DNA of 64,000 bases from Chromohalobacter sarecensis (lineage in GTDB: Bacteria > Pseudomonadota > Gammaproteobacteria > Pseudomonadales > Halomonadaceae), in NCBI RefSeq assembly GCF_023061135.1, contig NZ_JAKGAN010000011.1:34656-98655 (forward strand). The letters are read 5' to 3'. Under the pieces are notes generated by a model. The model searched no databases. It saw only the letters and a list, made by a program, of their open reading frames with translations, and was not told where the DNA came from. The number at the start of each line of letters is the position of its first letter. Position 1 is the first letter of the stretch. Positions 50,940 through 60,565 of the stretch are shown piece after piece. A program made the position numbers and the translations under genes.

Positions 50940-51317
50940 TTAGAAGTCGAAGTGATCCCTGGGCGCGTTCGAGTCTTGTCCTCGATCGATTATCATTAGT
51001 CGGTGAGTGCCGTCTCGAGCGCGCGGAATTCGTGTTGCACCTTCACGATGGTGGCGACTGACCAGATCCCAGGTCGTCGAGGTATAGAAGCTGGCATGGG
51101 CCAGGTCGAAGCCGGGCAGGCCGTAACGGCACTTCTCCAGGTCGACCAGTACCGCCAGGCCGGTGTCGGCCATCGGCTGCATGTCCTTCACCCCGTCGAA
51201 CCGGTCAGATGCCTCGAGTGCCGATGCCAGGCACTCGAGGAGCTTGGTATTTTCTTCCAGGAGCAAGGGGGTGTCGTTCGGTATAGGGCCGCTAAGCAGT
51301 TCGCGAGGCGGCCTCAT
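50940..51317 (-). pseudogene. Remnant of an aminoglycoside-phosphotransferase-like gene
   Basis: A 125-codon frame whose middle third reads LVDLEKCRYGLPGFDLAHAS then FYTSTTWD, nearly identical to the full-length phosphotransferase at 55028-56167 (LVDLEKCRYGHPGLDLAHAS, LYTSTTWD). DNA similarity by eye is confined to about 51071-51160 versus 55374-55462. The upstream catalytic HPGN loop and the rest of the kinase are absent, and the flanks do not match. Its start overlaps the ynjD stop as ATGA. It is best seen as a decayed or partial duplicate; a new short protein is possible but unsupported. Confidence 0.7.
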
Positions 51318-51952
51318 GGGGTGTCACCCAGCGTGATGATACGCCCACCCGCCGCCCTGGCATCGGCCTCGTCGTGGGTGACCATAAGCGTGGGCAGTCG
51401 GTAGTGACGCACGCGTTCGAAGACCCAGTGACGAATCTCGTCGCGACGTTCGGCGTCCAGCTTGGAAAAAGGCTCGTCGAGCAGGATAGCGCGCGGCTGT
51501 GACAGCAATACCCGCAATAGGGCAACCCGTGCCTTTTGGCCGCCGGAGAGCGTTGCGGGGTCGCGCTTGGCGAATGCCTCCAGTCCGACCGATGTCAGCG
51601 CCTCATGAATTCGCTCGCGGCGTTGTCGTCGGCTGCCTTCGCGTACCATGCCGAAGGCGAGGTTGCCCTCGACGTCGAGATGCGGGAAAAGCAGCGGATC
51701 CTGGAACAACAGCCCGACGTGACGCTGCTCCGCAGGCAAGGTATCGAGGCGTGTCTCGCCGAGCAGAATGCGCCCTCGGGGCGTGAAGGCGGGGCTCAAG
51801 AAACCTGCTATGAAGGCCAGCAAGGTGGACTTGCCGACGCCGGAGGGACCCATGACGGTGACCACGTCTCCAGGCGCGACCGTGGTATCCAGGCTCAGCA
51901 AGGGGCGTTGGTCCTGTTCAATGACAATGTCGTCGAGAATCAATGACGCCAT
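51314..51952 (-). CDS. ynjD: YnjD-like ABC transporter ATP-binding protein
   Basis: A 212-residue ATPase with Walker A MGPSGVGKSTLLAFIAG, Q-loop LLFQDPLLFPHLD, signature TLSGGQKARVALLRVLL, Walker B AILLDEPFSKLD and H-loop LMVTHDEADARAAGG. It belongs to the ThiQ/PotA-like group and, by neighbours, to the YnjBCD system of unknown substrate. The start at 51952 (MASLILDDIVIEQDQ) matches the family; a long cysteine-rich upstream frame lies inside the permease gene and is rejected. Sixteen bases follow the permease stop. Confidence 0.92.
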   Translation of the reverse strand: MASLILDDIVIEQDQRPLLSLDTTVAPGDVVTVMGPSGVGKSTLLAFIAGFLSPAFTPRGRILLGETRLDTLPAEQRHVGLLFQDPLLFPHLDVEGNLAFGMVREGSRRQRRERIHEALTSVGLEAFAKRDPATLSGGQKARVALLRVLLSQPRAILLDEPFSKLDAERRDEIRHWVFERVRHYRLPTLMVTHDEADARAAGGRIITLGDTP

Positions 51953-51968
51953 GGTGTTGCTCCTTCCT

Positions 51969-53681
51969 TCAATCAGCACGTGGCAGCAACCCTTGCCGCC
52001 GTCGAAACAGGTATCGCGGCACGAGCATCGCCAGCAGGAACCCCAGTGCTGGCAACAGCAATTGCGCCAGGGCGAAGATGGCGGTGAGTCGCCGGTCGCC
52101 GCCACTGGCCAGGCTGACCGCTTCGGTCGTCACCGTCGCCACGCGCCCGGCGCCCATCAGCACGGTAGGTAGATACTGGCCGATACTCACCGCGAATCCC
52201 ACCGCCGCCGCTGTCAGGATCGGCGCCAACAGCAGCGGTAGACGCACGCGCAGGAAAACCCGCCATGGCCCGGCGCCGAGGCTACGCGCCTGCTGGCTCC
52301 AGCGCGGGTCCAGGCGCCGATAGCTTTCTGCCAGCGACAGAAAGACATAAGGCAATACGAACACCGCATGGCCCGCGATGACCGCCGCCATGCCCGGGCG
52401 GATGCCGAATTGCGCTTGCATCATGACCAGGCCGAACAGGAACGCCACTGGCGGCACCAGCAGCGGTAGGTACAGAACCACTTGCGCCCAGGGCCGTAGC
52501 GGTCGCTGCTTCAGGGTTTCCGCTTCCAGCGAACCCAGTACCAGCACCACCGACAGCAGAGTGGCGGCAAACGCGACACTCAGCGATTGCCACACTGGGG
52601 CGACCAGATCGTCCGCCGCCGCCTGCCAATTGTGTGCGGTCGGCGGCCACGGCAGAAAATGGGGAAATGGCCAGTAGCCCGCCACCGACCACAATGCTAG
52701 CCCGGCCAGTCCTGCCACCATCAAGCCCAATACCAGACGCATCGCCGTCAGCGCCATGCCGCCTAGCCACCGCTCGCCACATTGACGACGCCCATCTCGC
52801 CACCAACTCTGGCTCACGAGCGCCACCAGCCGCTCCAGCAACCACCAGGTCAACAACGCCGCCAGGGTTAGCAGCATTTGCAACATTGCCCCTGCCGAGG
52901 CCATGAAGCGCATCGATAGCGAGGGATCATTGAGCCAACCGACTACCGAGACTGCCAGCGTGGACGGTGTCGAAGGTCCCAGGATCATGGCGACATCCAC
53001 CGTCGAGGTAGCGAAGGCAATCACCGCGTAGATGGGCAAACGCAGCAAGGGATAGAGCCCGGGCATAACCACCTTGAGAAATGCCGTCAAGGGACGATAA
53101 CCCAGGCTTCGGGCCACTTTCAGGCGCTCGTGAGCCTGGCACTGCACTAACGCCGCCAGGCTCATCAGCAGCAAGAAGGGCACTTCCTTGATGACCAGAC
53201 CCAAAATCAGCGATAGCCCCCAAGGGTCGCCGGGAAATGCAAAATCCGGTGGATATTGCCAACCGGTTGCCCACGGTGAGAGGCCTCGCGCCACCCATCC
53301 CGATGGTGTCAGCAGAAATGCCAGGCCAATCGCCGCCGCTGCGTGGGGCACCGCTAACAGCGGCGATAACCAGCGCTGTATGCGTCGATACAGGGCGGTA
53401 TGCAGGAAGCTTCCCAAGAAGAGCACCACGAGACCTAGCGAGAGTGCCGCGCTGGCCAAGCCGGTGACGAAGCTGAGTCGCGCCATGTCGGCAAGGCCCG
53501 GCACCTCGAGAAGCTGTCGCCAGGGCGCCAATGTCAGGCTATCGCCGCCCAGTACGGGCAAGTAACCGAAGGCGGGTGCCATGGCACCCAGCACGCCGCT
53601 GACCACGGGTAGGCTGAGCAACGCGATGGTCAGCCAGGGCAACACGCCGATAGTAAACCGATAACTCGTCGCTCGACTCAT
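51969..53681 (-). CDS. ynjC: YnjC-like ABC transporter permease (double ThiP-like unit)
   Basis: A 570-residue inner-membrane permease with two binding-protein-dependent transport domains, each with an EAA-type loop: LKVARSLGYRPLTAFLKVVM in the first half and QQARSLGAGPWRVFLRVRLP in the second. About twelve helices are predicted, the ThiP/FbpB-like fused arrangement expected for YnjC (about 510-570 residues). Its ATG overlaps the stop of the binding-protein gene by four bases. The transported compound is unknown; thiamine-like or polyamine-like cargo has been suggested only from family resemblance. Confidence 0.92.
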   Translation of the reverse strand: MSRATSYRFTIGVLPWLTIALLSLPVVSGVLGAMAPAFGYLPVLGGDSLTLAPWRQLLEVPGLADMARLSFVTGLASAALSLGLVVLFLGSFLHTALYRRIQRWLSPLLAVPHAAAAIGLAFLLTPSGWVARGLSPWATGWQYPPDFAFPGDPWGLSLILGLVIKEVPFLLLMSLAALVQCQAHERLKVARSLGYRPLTAFLKVVMPGLYPLLRLPIYAVIAFATSTVDVAMILGPSTPSTLAVSVVGWLNDPSLSMRFMASAGAMLQMLLTLAALLTWWLLERLVALVSQSWWRDGRRQCGERWLGGMALTAMRLVLGLMVAGLAGLALWSVAGYWPFPHFLPWPPTAHNWQAAADDLVAPVWQSLSVAFAATLLSVVLVLGSLEAETLKQRPLRPWAQVVLYLPLLVPPVAFLFGLVMMQAQFGIRPGMAAVIAGHAVFVLPYVFLSLAESYRRLDPRWSQQARSLGAGPWRVFLRVRLPLLLAPILTAAAVGFAVSIGQYLPTVLMGAGRVATVTTEAVSLASGGDRRLTAIFALAQLLLPALGFLLAMLVPRYLFRRRQGLLPRAD

Positions 53682-54883
53682 TGGGCGCCGTAACGCTGCC
53701 GCCAAGCCTGCTCTAGCGGTTCAATCCAGGAAGGATGGGGTTCGCGCAATGTTTCACCCAGCGACTGCGGCGGCAGGCTGTCGGCCGTCTGCCCATCGCG
53801 TTCAAATGCCCCCTGCTGTGACGCACTCAGTTGCGACATGTCCAGTACTGTGGCATCGCCCCACATCGAGAGGTCCTGCTTGCGGGCCTGGGCCTCGGGC
53901 GACAGCAGGAAGTTGGCGACCGTCAACGCGCCGGCCTTGTGTTGGGCATTGTAGGGAATGGCGACGAAATGCACGTTACCTAGTGTACCGTTGTCGAGTA
54001 TATAGCTGCGCGTAGTCGGCGGCAGTTGATGATCGAGCACAGCGGCGGCCGGTGCCGAGGGCGTGAATGTGAATGCCAGGCTTAACGCGCCGTCACCCAT
54101 GAGCTGGCGCATTTGCGGCCCCCCTGCGGGAAAGTTCTTGCCCTCGCGCCATAGATAAGGGTGCAAGCGATCCAGGTACTCCCACAGCGGCGCGGTGACG
54201 GCCTCGAAATCCGCCTCGTCGACGGGTTCATAGAGTGCCTCGGGCTTCTCGGTCAATGCCAGCAGCGCCTGCTTGAGAAAAGTCGTACCCAAAAAGGCCG
54301 GGGGTTGGGGATAGGTGAAGCGACCTGGATGTGCCTTGGCCCAGTCGAGCAGTGCGGGCATGCTGCGCGGCGGCTCATCGACACGCGCGCTGTCGTAATA
54401 GAAGGTGATCTGCGCGCGGCCCCAGGGAGATTCATAGCCATTGACCGGTAGCGTGAAGTCCTCGCGCACCTCGGGATGCTGCTTGGGTGCGGTCAGTGAG
54501 AAATTGGGCAGTTGTTCGGCCCAGGGGCCATAGAGCAACTCATTGCCTTTCATTGCAGCGAAATTCTCGCCGTTGAGCCAGATCAAATCGACCGCGCCTT
54601 GAGCCTCGTTGCCGGCCGCTTTCTCTGCCACGACGCGGGTCACGGCCTCGGCGGTATCGCCTACTTTGACATGCTCCAGATCGATGCCGTAGCGCTGCTC
54701 GACCCGGTCGGCCACCCAATCGATATAGGCATTGGTACGCGGGTCACCGCCCCAAGCGTTCCAGTACACGGTCTGCCCCCGGGCAGCCTGGGTCACCGAT
54801 TCCCAGTCGGACAACTCGTAGGCGTGACCCAGCGTCGGCAAGAGTGCCAGCGCCGCTACCAGCCAGCGTCGAATATCTCTCAT
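53678..54883 (-). CDS. ynjB: YnjB-like periplasmic substrate-binding protein
   Basis: A 401-residue exported protein with a signal peptide (IRRWLVAALALLPTLGHA). The mature part begins with a YnjB-type segment, ARGQTVYWNAWGGDPRTNAY, followed by DLIWLNGENFAAMKGNELLYG, where a ligand pocket is likely. GGGAG lies about nine bases before the ATG. It is the first gene of ynjBCD, and expression of the downstream kinase remnant and glycosyltransferases may depend on the same transcript. The ligand is not known for any close relative. Confidence 0.92.
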   Translation of the reverse strand: MRDIRRWLVAALALLPTLGHAYELSDWESVTQAARGQTVYWNAWGGDPRTNAYIDWVADRVEQRYGIDLEHVKVGDTAEAVTRVVAEKAAGNEAQGAVDLIWLNGENFAAMKGNELLYGPWAEQLPNFSLTAPKQHPEVREDFTLPVNGYESPWGRAQITFYYDSARVDEPPRSMPALLDWAKAHPGRFTYPQPPAFLGTTFLKQALLALTEKPEALYEPVDEADFEAVTAPLWEYLDRLHPYLWREGKNFPAGGPQMRQLMGDGALSLAFTFTPSAPAAAVLDHQLPPTTRSYILDNGTLGNVHFVAIPYNAQHKAGALTVANFLLSPEAQARKQDLSMWGDATVLDMSQLSASQQGAFERDGQTADSLPPQSLGETLREPHPSWIEPLEQAWRQRYGAQ

Positions 54884-55027
54884 GCGATGTGCGCTCCCTT
54901 CCCTTTGCGTTCCCGTGCCTTGGTCGCCACGTGGTGGTGTTCCTTACATGGTGCTCTTACGAATGGGTGTTCATGACACGCCATGGAAGTGGCATCCACG
55001 ATCCGGCAATCGGTTTTACGCCAGCTT

Positions 55028-56167
55028 TTACGTCTGTGCCAGCTCGCGGGAAAGCCGATGATTGTCGTCGCTGACCCGTTTGATGACGGATTCAGAAAGA
55101 TAGTGTCGAGCTCGGTCTTCTACATGTGCAATCAACCGGTCCTCGCTCAAGGCAGCGGACCAGTCCTCGCCTTGTGCCAGTGAATCCCGTTCTTGGTGGT
55201 GAAGTGTCAGCCACTTGGCGCACCAGGTGGTCGACCATAGCCACATGGCGCGCCGCGTGGCCACCAGGGCCTCGATGTCCATCGCGTCATCGCTGGTAGC
55301 GCGTGCCGCCCACCAGTGGCGATAGAAGTCCACTACGCTTGCGGTATCCAGCACGGCGTGACTCGCCGGGTCCCAGGTCGTGGACGTATACAGCGACGCA
55401 TGGGCTAGATCCAGTCCAGGGTGGCCGTAACGGCACTTCTCCAGGTCGACCAGTACCGCCTGCCCTTCGGGCGTGATAAGGAAATTGCCCGGATGCGTAT
55501 CGAAGCTGATCAGACAGCGCTGGGCATCGATACGCTCGGCCAATTCACGATCATCGTGGAAGAGTGTCAGTTCGGTGTCGAGCCGCCGCCTTGTCGCCTC
55601 ATCAATCGGCGCGTCATCAAGATAGGCGGCCTGGGCCAGCACCTCGTCGCGCATAGCCGTCCAGGGCGAACGCGGGCTGGCCAAGGGTGGACGCGCATCG
55701 ACCGGGGGCAAGGCTATCTCATGAAGGTTTGCTAGTGCCTCACCGATTGCCGGCACGTCGTCGGGCAACTTTGCCGGCCGTCCCTCGATGGCGCTGACCA
55801 GCAAGCCGCCTCGGGGAAAGTCGGCACTGATCGGCAGGATACCGTGAAGGTCCGGGGTATGGCCGCTTTGTGCGGCGCGTCGAAAGCAGTTCGCTTGATA
55901 GTCTAGATTGGTTTCCGGATCGAGCTGCATCTGGCTCTGCTTGGGAAGTCTTGCTATCCAATCGGGGCCCGTGTCGCGAGAGATCCATACATGATCATGC
56001 GCCAGGCCGGTGTCCGGAAGCGCAGTTAGATGAACAACATCGTCGTTGATGTCGGTCAAAGCCCTGTGCAATCGAGACAGGCGTTCGGTGGAGAACAAGG
56101 ATGAGGGCGTAAAATCGACCACGAAACACTCCTGGGAGGTGATTGAGCTACTGCTGCTATTCGACAT
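55028..56167 (-). CDS. Aminoglycoside-phosphotransferase-family kinase (choline/thiamine-kinase-like)
   Basis: A 379-residue small-molecule kinase. The catalytic loop is SFDTHPGNFLITPEG, with aspartate and asparagine placed as in HxDxxxxN kinases but serine-phenylalanine in place of the usual His-Gly before it, and the metal aspartate is in VLVDLEKCRYGHPGLDLAHA. The N-terminal lobe includes HDHVWISRDTGPDWIARLPK. The start at 56167 skips a seven-codon extension; no clear ribosome-binding site was found for either. It lies upstream of ynjB on the same strand, 144 bases away. Substrate unknown: a choline, ethanolamine, thiamine or sugar-like alcohol is possible. Confidence 0.85.
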   Translation of the reverse strand: MSNSSSSSITSQECFVVDFTPSSLFSTERLSRLHRALTDINDDVVHLTALPDTGLAHDHVWISRDTGPDWIARLPKQSQMQLDPETNLDYQANCFRRAAQSGHTPDLHGILPISADFPRGGLLVSAIEGRPAKLPDDVPAIGEALANLHEIALPPVDARPPLASPRSPWTAMRDEVLAQAAYLDDAPIDEATRRRLDTELTLFHDDRELAERIDAQRCLISFDTHPGNFLITPEGQAVLVDLEKCRYGHPGLDLAHASLYTSTTWDPASHAVLDTASVVDFYRHWWAARATSDDAMDIEALVATRRAMWLWSTTWCAKWLTLHHQERDSLAQGEDWSAALSEDRLIAHVEDRARHYLSESVIKRVSDDNHRLSRELAQT

Positions 56168-56388
56168 GGATATTCGACATAGAGCCAAAATGGTTGATAC
56201 ATCCTATGAGTCGCAGAAATGGTTAATACCTTTCTGGTTTCTTGCAGTATCCATGCCGCGCCATGCTCGAAAGCGACTGTAACGATGAGCCGGCGTTGCC
56301 GCTAGCCTGGCTTGCGACTGGCGAGTACACGCTGACGATGTCACGCTGATGAGTATTCATCCATCAGCTGACAAAACGGACAACTGAC

Positions 56389-58236
56389 ATGTCGCATTCC
56401 CATCGCAGCACGTCGCGACCGGTCCGCAAGCGTCGCCTCGGCGTGGTGCTGAGTGTGCTCGCGGTGCTGGTGCTGCTCTTTCTGGTCGCCTGGTTGTGGG
56501 CGTTGCCGGCATATATCGACAAGCGCCTCACCCAGACGCTGGCCGAGCGTAGCGGTCGCCAGGTGACCATCGAGAACGTCACCCTCACCCCGTGGCGCCA
56601 CCAGGTGACTCTCGATGGGGTACGTATTGCTGGTCAGGCCGATACGCCGGTTTTCTCGAGCCAGCGGGTAGTGGCGACCCTCGACTGGCACTCGCTGTTC
56701 GCATCGGGCTGGCGCTTCGAGCGGATCGATCTCAACGCGGCGCGGTTGCAATTGATCTGGCGCTCGAGTGGTGAATGGAACTTGGTTCAACTGTTCGGTG
56801 GCGATGGCGGCAGCGGTGGTGAGACGATGCCGCTGCGCATCGACCAACTCAACGCCAGCGACGCCCGGCTCGACTGGATCAACCGACGCCCCGACGAGCC
56901 GCTGACGCTGAGTCTGGAAGACCTCGATCTCAAGCTCCACGGCTATGACAACACTTCCCAGAGCCCCTTCGACTTGAACGGTCAGGCGGACTGGAATGGC
57001 GGCACGCTTGATGCCGAGGGCGAGATGGGCTTTTCGCCATGGACGGTGGATATCGATCTCGACGTAGACCAGGTGCCGCTGACCACGCTGTCGGGCTATC
57101 TGGCGCACGTTATTCGCGCCGAGCCAACGGCGGGGTCGCTGGGCGCGCAGATTCGCGTACGGGCGGGGCAGGCCAGTGAAGATGAAGGCGGGATGCGCGT
57201 CAACGGTCAGGGTGCGATCGAAGGGCTCGAGATGCGTGACCCTGAGAAGGACCAGTCCATTGCCCGTGTCGAACGCTTCGCCGTGGAGGGGCTGACGTTT
57301 GCCAGCGCGCAGCCTGAACTAAGTGCCGAGCGGGTGTCGCTTGCGGCACCCTGGATCGATGTGACGATTGATGAACAACTCGGTACCAATCTCACCGCCT
57401 GGCGCCCGCCGTCATCGAGCGGTGATTCTGATGAGGGTGGTTCTGAAGATAGTGGTTCCGAAGATGGTGGATCCGAAGACGGAGGCATGCACTACGCACT
57501 CGATACCCTGGCCATCGAGCGTGGTGAGGTGGCCTTCAGCGATCGTCACCTGCCGCGCCCGTTCGAGCTCGAGTTCTCGGCGCTGAATGGCGAGTGGCGA
57601 CAGCTCAATTCGGACCAGACGGGCGATGGTGAGTTATCGCTCGAGGGGCAGGTGGCCGATGGCTCTCCGCTGCGCATCGAGGGCGATTTCGATCCGCTCG
57701 GCGACGCTCTGAACGGTAACCTGAACTTGCACTTCGAGCGCCTCGATCTCGAGACCTTAGATCCTTATCTGCGCGAGTTCGGTGGCTACGCTGTCGAGCG
57801 TGGCCAGGCGACGCTGGATCTTGACTACCGGCTCGAGCAGGGCAGTCTAGACTCTCAGAATCATCTCGTCTTGCATCGCCTCGAGCTAGGCGAGGAGGTC
57901 GACGCCTCGGCTACCGACCTACCGCTCAAGACGCTGGTCGGTGTCTTGAAGAGCGACGACGGCGTCATAGAGCTCGACATTCCAATGAGCTTACCGCTTG
58001 ATGACCCTGGATCGGTGGATTTTGGCAGTGTTGTCGGTCAGGCGATCCGCGAGGCGCTCGAGAACCTGGTGTCATCGCCACTGGAAACCCTCTCCGAGGT
58101 GGTCGGCGACGGTGATGACAGTCACTCGGACGATGCCGAGTCGGCTGCCGATGGCGAGAGCAATGAGGGCAGCGAAGGTGACAAAGACGGCGAGGACGCC
58201 CCAGCGATCTACGAACGTGCCCGCACTCGCCAGTGA
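56389..58236 (+). CDS. DUF748/AsmA-like envelope protein with acidic repeat linker
   Basis: A 615-residue protein anchored by one N-terminal helix (LGVVLSVLAVLVLLFLVAWL, about residues 17-36) with the rest in the periplasm. AsmA/DUF748-type beta-strand repeats follow, for example VTIENVTLTPWRHQVTLDGV and IDQLNASDARLDWINR. Family members are thought to be long beta-channel proteins aiding lipid transport to the outer membrane. Codons 345-364 (57421-57480) form a tandem (GGSED)n linker from a 15-bp repeat, and the C terminus after about 565 is another Asp/Ser/Glu-rich tail. It is at the lower end of DUF748 lengths. Confidence 0.85.
   Translation: MSHSHRSTSRPVRKRRLGVVLSVLAVLVLLFLVAWLWALPAYIDKRLTQTLAERSGRQVTIENVTLTPWRHQVTLDGVRIAGQADTPVFSSQRVVATLDWHSLFASGWRFERIDLNAARLQLIWRSSGEWNLVQLFGGDGGSGGETMPLRIDQLNASDARLDWINRRPDEPLTLSLEDLDLKLHGYDNTSQSPFDLNGQADWNGGTLDAEGEMGFSPWTVDIDLDVDQVPLTTLSGYLAHVIRAEPTAGSLGAQIRVRAGQASEDEGGMRVNGQGAIEGLEMRDPEKDQSIARVERFAVEGLTFASAQPELSAERVSLAAPWIDVTIDEQLGTNLTAWRPPSSSGDSDEGGSEDSGSEDGGSEDGGMHYALDTLAIERGEVAFSDRHLPRPFELEFSALNGEWRQLNSDQTGDGELSLEGQVADGSPLRIEGDFDPLGDALNGNLNLHFERLDLETLDPYLREFGGYAVERGQATLDLDYRLEQGSLDSQNHLVLHRLELGEEVDASATDLPLKTLVGVLKSDDGVIELDIPMSLPLDDPGSVDFGSVVGQAIREALENLVSSPLETLSEVVGDGDDSHSDDAESAADGESNEGSEGDKDGEDAPAIYERARTRQ
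57421..57480 (+). repeat. In-frame 15-bp tandem repeat in the DUF748 gene
   Basis: Three good 15-bp units at 57436, 57451 and 57466, each encoding G/S-G-S-E-D, are preceded by a decayed unit at 57421 (GDSDE). Because the unit is five codons, gain or loss of copies keeps the frame and only changes the length of an acidic linker. Confidence 0.85.
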
Positions 58237-58501
58237 GCGTGTCGGCCGCTTGCCTGGGCTCGATGCCGGTGGTCCGCGTCGGCGTCGAGGAATTCAAGGT
58301 AAATATGATCGGTAACGTTCGTGCTTCGGTTCGCTTGACAGTCTGGTAGCCCCTTTCTAGCTTGAAGAAACGCCTAATACGTTTAATGAATATTTAAATG
58401 TATGAAATTAAAGGATTTTTTCTTCGTGCAGGCGCCTGAGCGGTGAGTGACAGCCGGATGGGGGCTGCAGACACGGAGTCAGCTAGTGACAAGGAGTCAC
58501 C

Positions 58502-59665
58502 ATGAAAGCATTGACTTGGCACGGCACTCACGACGTTCGCGTCGACAATGTCGATGATCCCACGATACAAGAGCCGCGCGACGCGATCATCAAGATCACC
58601 GCAACCGCGATCTGCGGTTCCGACCTGCACCTCTACAATGGCCTGATGGCGGGTATGAAGGAAGGGGACATCATCGGTCATGAGTTCATGGGCGAGGTCG
58701 TGGAAGCCGGCTCGGCGGTGAACAACCTGAAAAAAGGCGATCGTGTGGTGGTGCCTTTCACTATCGCCTGTGGCAGTTGCTTCTTCTGCAACAAGCACCT
58801 TTACTCGCTATGCGATGAGTCCAACCCCAACGCTGAGATGGCCGCCAGTGCCATGGGCCACTCGCCGTCCGCGCTGTTCGGCTATTCGCACATGCTCGGC
58901 GGCATCCCCGGTGGTCAGGCCGAATACGTGCGCGTGCCTTACGCGGACGTCGGCCCGATCAAGGTCGAATCCGATCTGCGCGATGATCAACTGCTGTTCC
59001 TCTCGGACATCTATCCGACGGGTTATCAAGCGGTCGACAACTGCGACATGGAAGCCGGCGATACTGTAGCCATCTGGGGCTGCGGTCCGGTCGGCCAGTT
59101 TGCCATCCGCAGCGCCTGGATGCGCGGCGCGGGACGGGTGATCGCCATCGATCGCGTGCCGGAACGTCTGAAGCTGGCCAGCGAAAAAGCCGGCGCCGAG
59201 GTTATCGATTTCGAGAAGGACGACGTCTACAGCAAGCTACTCGAGATGACCGGCGGTCGTGGCCCGGATTGCGGTATCGATTGTGTCGGTGCCGAAGCTC
59301 ACGGGCAGGGTGACCCCGAGGCCGCGCGCCGTAGCGCGGATTCAGGCGAGGCAAACCACCCCAACGCGTTCAACGAGATGACCATGTCGGTGCGTAAGGG
59401 CGGCCGGCTGTCGCTGCCGGGCGTGTATACCGACAAGGTTGACGGCGTCGCGCTGCACGCGTTGATGAACAAGTCGTTATCGGTCAAGAGCGGGCAAACC
59501 CACATGCAGCGGTATCTCAAACCCCTGTTGAGAACGGTAGAGCAGGGCCTGATCGATCCGTCGTTCATCATCACTCATCGCTATTCATTATCTCAGGCGC
59601 CTGAAGCCTACGCCAACTTCAACGCCAAGCAGGATGGTTGCATCAAGGTAGTAATGACGCCGTAA
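58502..59665 (+). CDS. Zinc-dependent alcohol dehydrogenase (formaldehyde-dehydrogenase-like)
   Basis: A 387-residue medium-chain dehydrogenase. The catalytic zinc ligands are in [13 protein letters not shown] and [14 protein letters not shown], the structural zinc site in [15 protein letters not shown] (four cysteines), and the NAD motif in [16 protein letters not shown]. The length and an insert after [13 protein letters not shown] point to the glutathione-independent formaldehyde dehydrogenase-like subgroup, but alcohol specificity is not fixed by these motifs. AAGGAG precedes the ATG. Possible -35 TTGACA lies at 58335-58340 without a good -10. Transcription ends at a strong terminator 28 bases after the stop. 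Confidence 0.92.
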   Translation: MKALTWHGTHDVRVDNVDDPTIQEPRDAIIKITATAICGSDLHLYNGLMAGMKEGDIIGHEFMGEVVEAGSAVNNLKKGDRVVVPFTIACGSCFFCNKHLYSLCDESNPNAEMAASAMGHSPSALFGYSHMLGGIPGGQAEYVRVPYADVGPIKVESDLRDDQLLFLSDIYPTGYQAVDNCDMEAGDTVAIWGCGPVGQFAIRSAWMRGAGRVIAIDRVPERLKLASEKAGAEVIDFEKDDVYSKLLEMTGGRGPDCGIDCVGAEAHGQGDPEAARRSADSGEANHPNAFNEMTMSVRKGGRLSLPGVYTDKVDGVALHALMNKSLSVKSGQTHMQRYLKPLLRTVEQGLIDPSFIITHRYSLSQAPEAYANFNAKQDGCIKVVMTP

Positions 59666-59692
59666 ATCGACTGCCTAGGTCAATGCAAAAGA

Positions 59693-59723
59693 CCTCGCCG
59701 CATGCGTGCGGCGAGGCCTTTTT
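59693..59723 (+). terminator. Rho-independent terminator after the alcohol dehydrogenase gene
   Basis: CCTCGCCGC-atgcgt-GCGGCGAGG followed by CCTTTTT. It also lies just beyond the stop of the convergent mtfA gene, where the reverse-strand tail TCTTTTG is a weaker T tract, so it may work in both directions. Confidence 0.92.
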
Positions 59724-59751
59724 CGTGATGGATCCAAGGCTTCATGAGCAC

Positions 59752-60525
59752 TCAGTGTGGCGGGTAGCGCTTCAGCGGATCCTGCCGGAAGTAGCGTCCC
59801 AGCAGTGCGTGGAGCTCGGGGTAGGCGCTGTTGAGGACGTCGGGGGCAGTGAAGAATGCTTCGCAGCAGACCGCAAAGCATTCGCCGGGATGCGTGGCGG
59901 CGTAGTCGTCGATGGGTGTGGCCTCGCCGCGTTCGAGATGCGCCTGGAGGTCGTTCCATACATCCGTGAATACACGGTGCCAGTCGCGCGGGTCGATATC
60001 GCGCGGCAGGGGCGGAAAGCCGTCGGCGTCCAGCGAGTTGCCCATGTCCAGCTTATGGGCGAATTCGTGAATGACGACATTGAAGCCGCCCCAGCCGCCA
60101 CTTTCCTGAATATCCGACAGGGCGAGGACGATGGGGCCCTGGTGCCAGGTCTCGCCGACGCGCTCGTCTTCATATTCGTGGACTACGCCAGCCTCGTCCA
60201 TCTCCTCGACCTTGCGGCGGAAGGCCTCCGGCAGCACGAGAATCTCATGGACGTTGGCGAAGGCCTCGCGGGCGTCGCTCTCCGACCAGTAGAGCGTCAT
60301 CAGGCAGGCTTGGGCGACCAGCGCCAGCCGCGCGGGCAGGTCGAACAATTCATCGTCGAAGAGCGAAAGCCGCTTGCGGCGTAGAAACGCCCAGGCGCGC
60401 TCTCCGAGGCGCCGGGCGTCGTCCTCGGGGAGCGCCATCAATAACGGCACTCGCGCCTTGCCTTCGTCCCAGGCTTCGGCGGGGAAGGGATGGCGCTCGC
60501 TGCGCCAGGCATTCCACCATTTCAT
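59752..60525 (-). CDS. mtfA: MtfA zinc peptidase (Mlc titration factor A family)
   Basis: A 257-residue cytoplasmic metallopeptidase. The zinc-binding helix is VVIHEFAHKLDMGNS (HExxH), and AVCCEAFFTAPDVL supplies the third ligand glutamate. In E. coli MtfA binds and inactivates the glucose repressor Mlc, thereby derepressing ptsG. Here the peptidase may have other targets. GGAGAGGAG lies before the ATG. The upstream neighbour on the same strand is the GNAT-nitrilase fusion, 40 bases away. Confidence 0.93.
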   Translation of the reverse strand: MKWWNAWRSERHPFPAEAWDEGKARVPLLMALPEDDARRLGERAWAFLRRKRLSLFDDELFDLPARLALVAQACLMTLYWSESDAREAFANVHEILVLPEAFRRKVEEMDEAGVVHEYEDERVGETWHQGPIVLALSDIQESGGWGGFNVVIHEFAHKLDMGNSLDADGFPPLPRDIDPRDWHRVFTDVWNDLQAHLERGEATPIDDYAATHPGECFAVCCEAFFTAPDVLNSAYPELHALLGRYFRQDPLKRYPPH

Positions 60526-60565
60526 CGTCGAGCTCCTCTCCGCCGTTGCCCGCGTCTCCAGCGAC

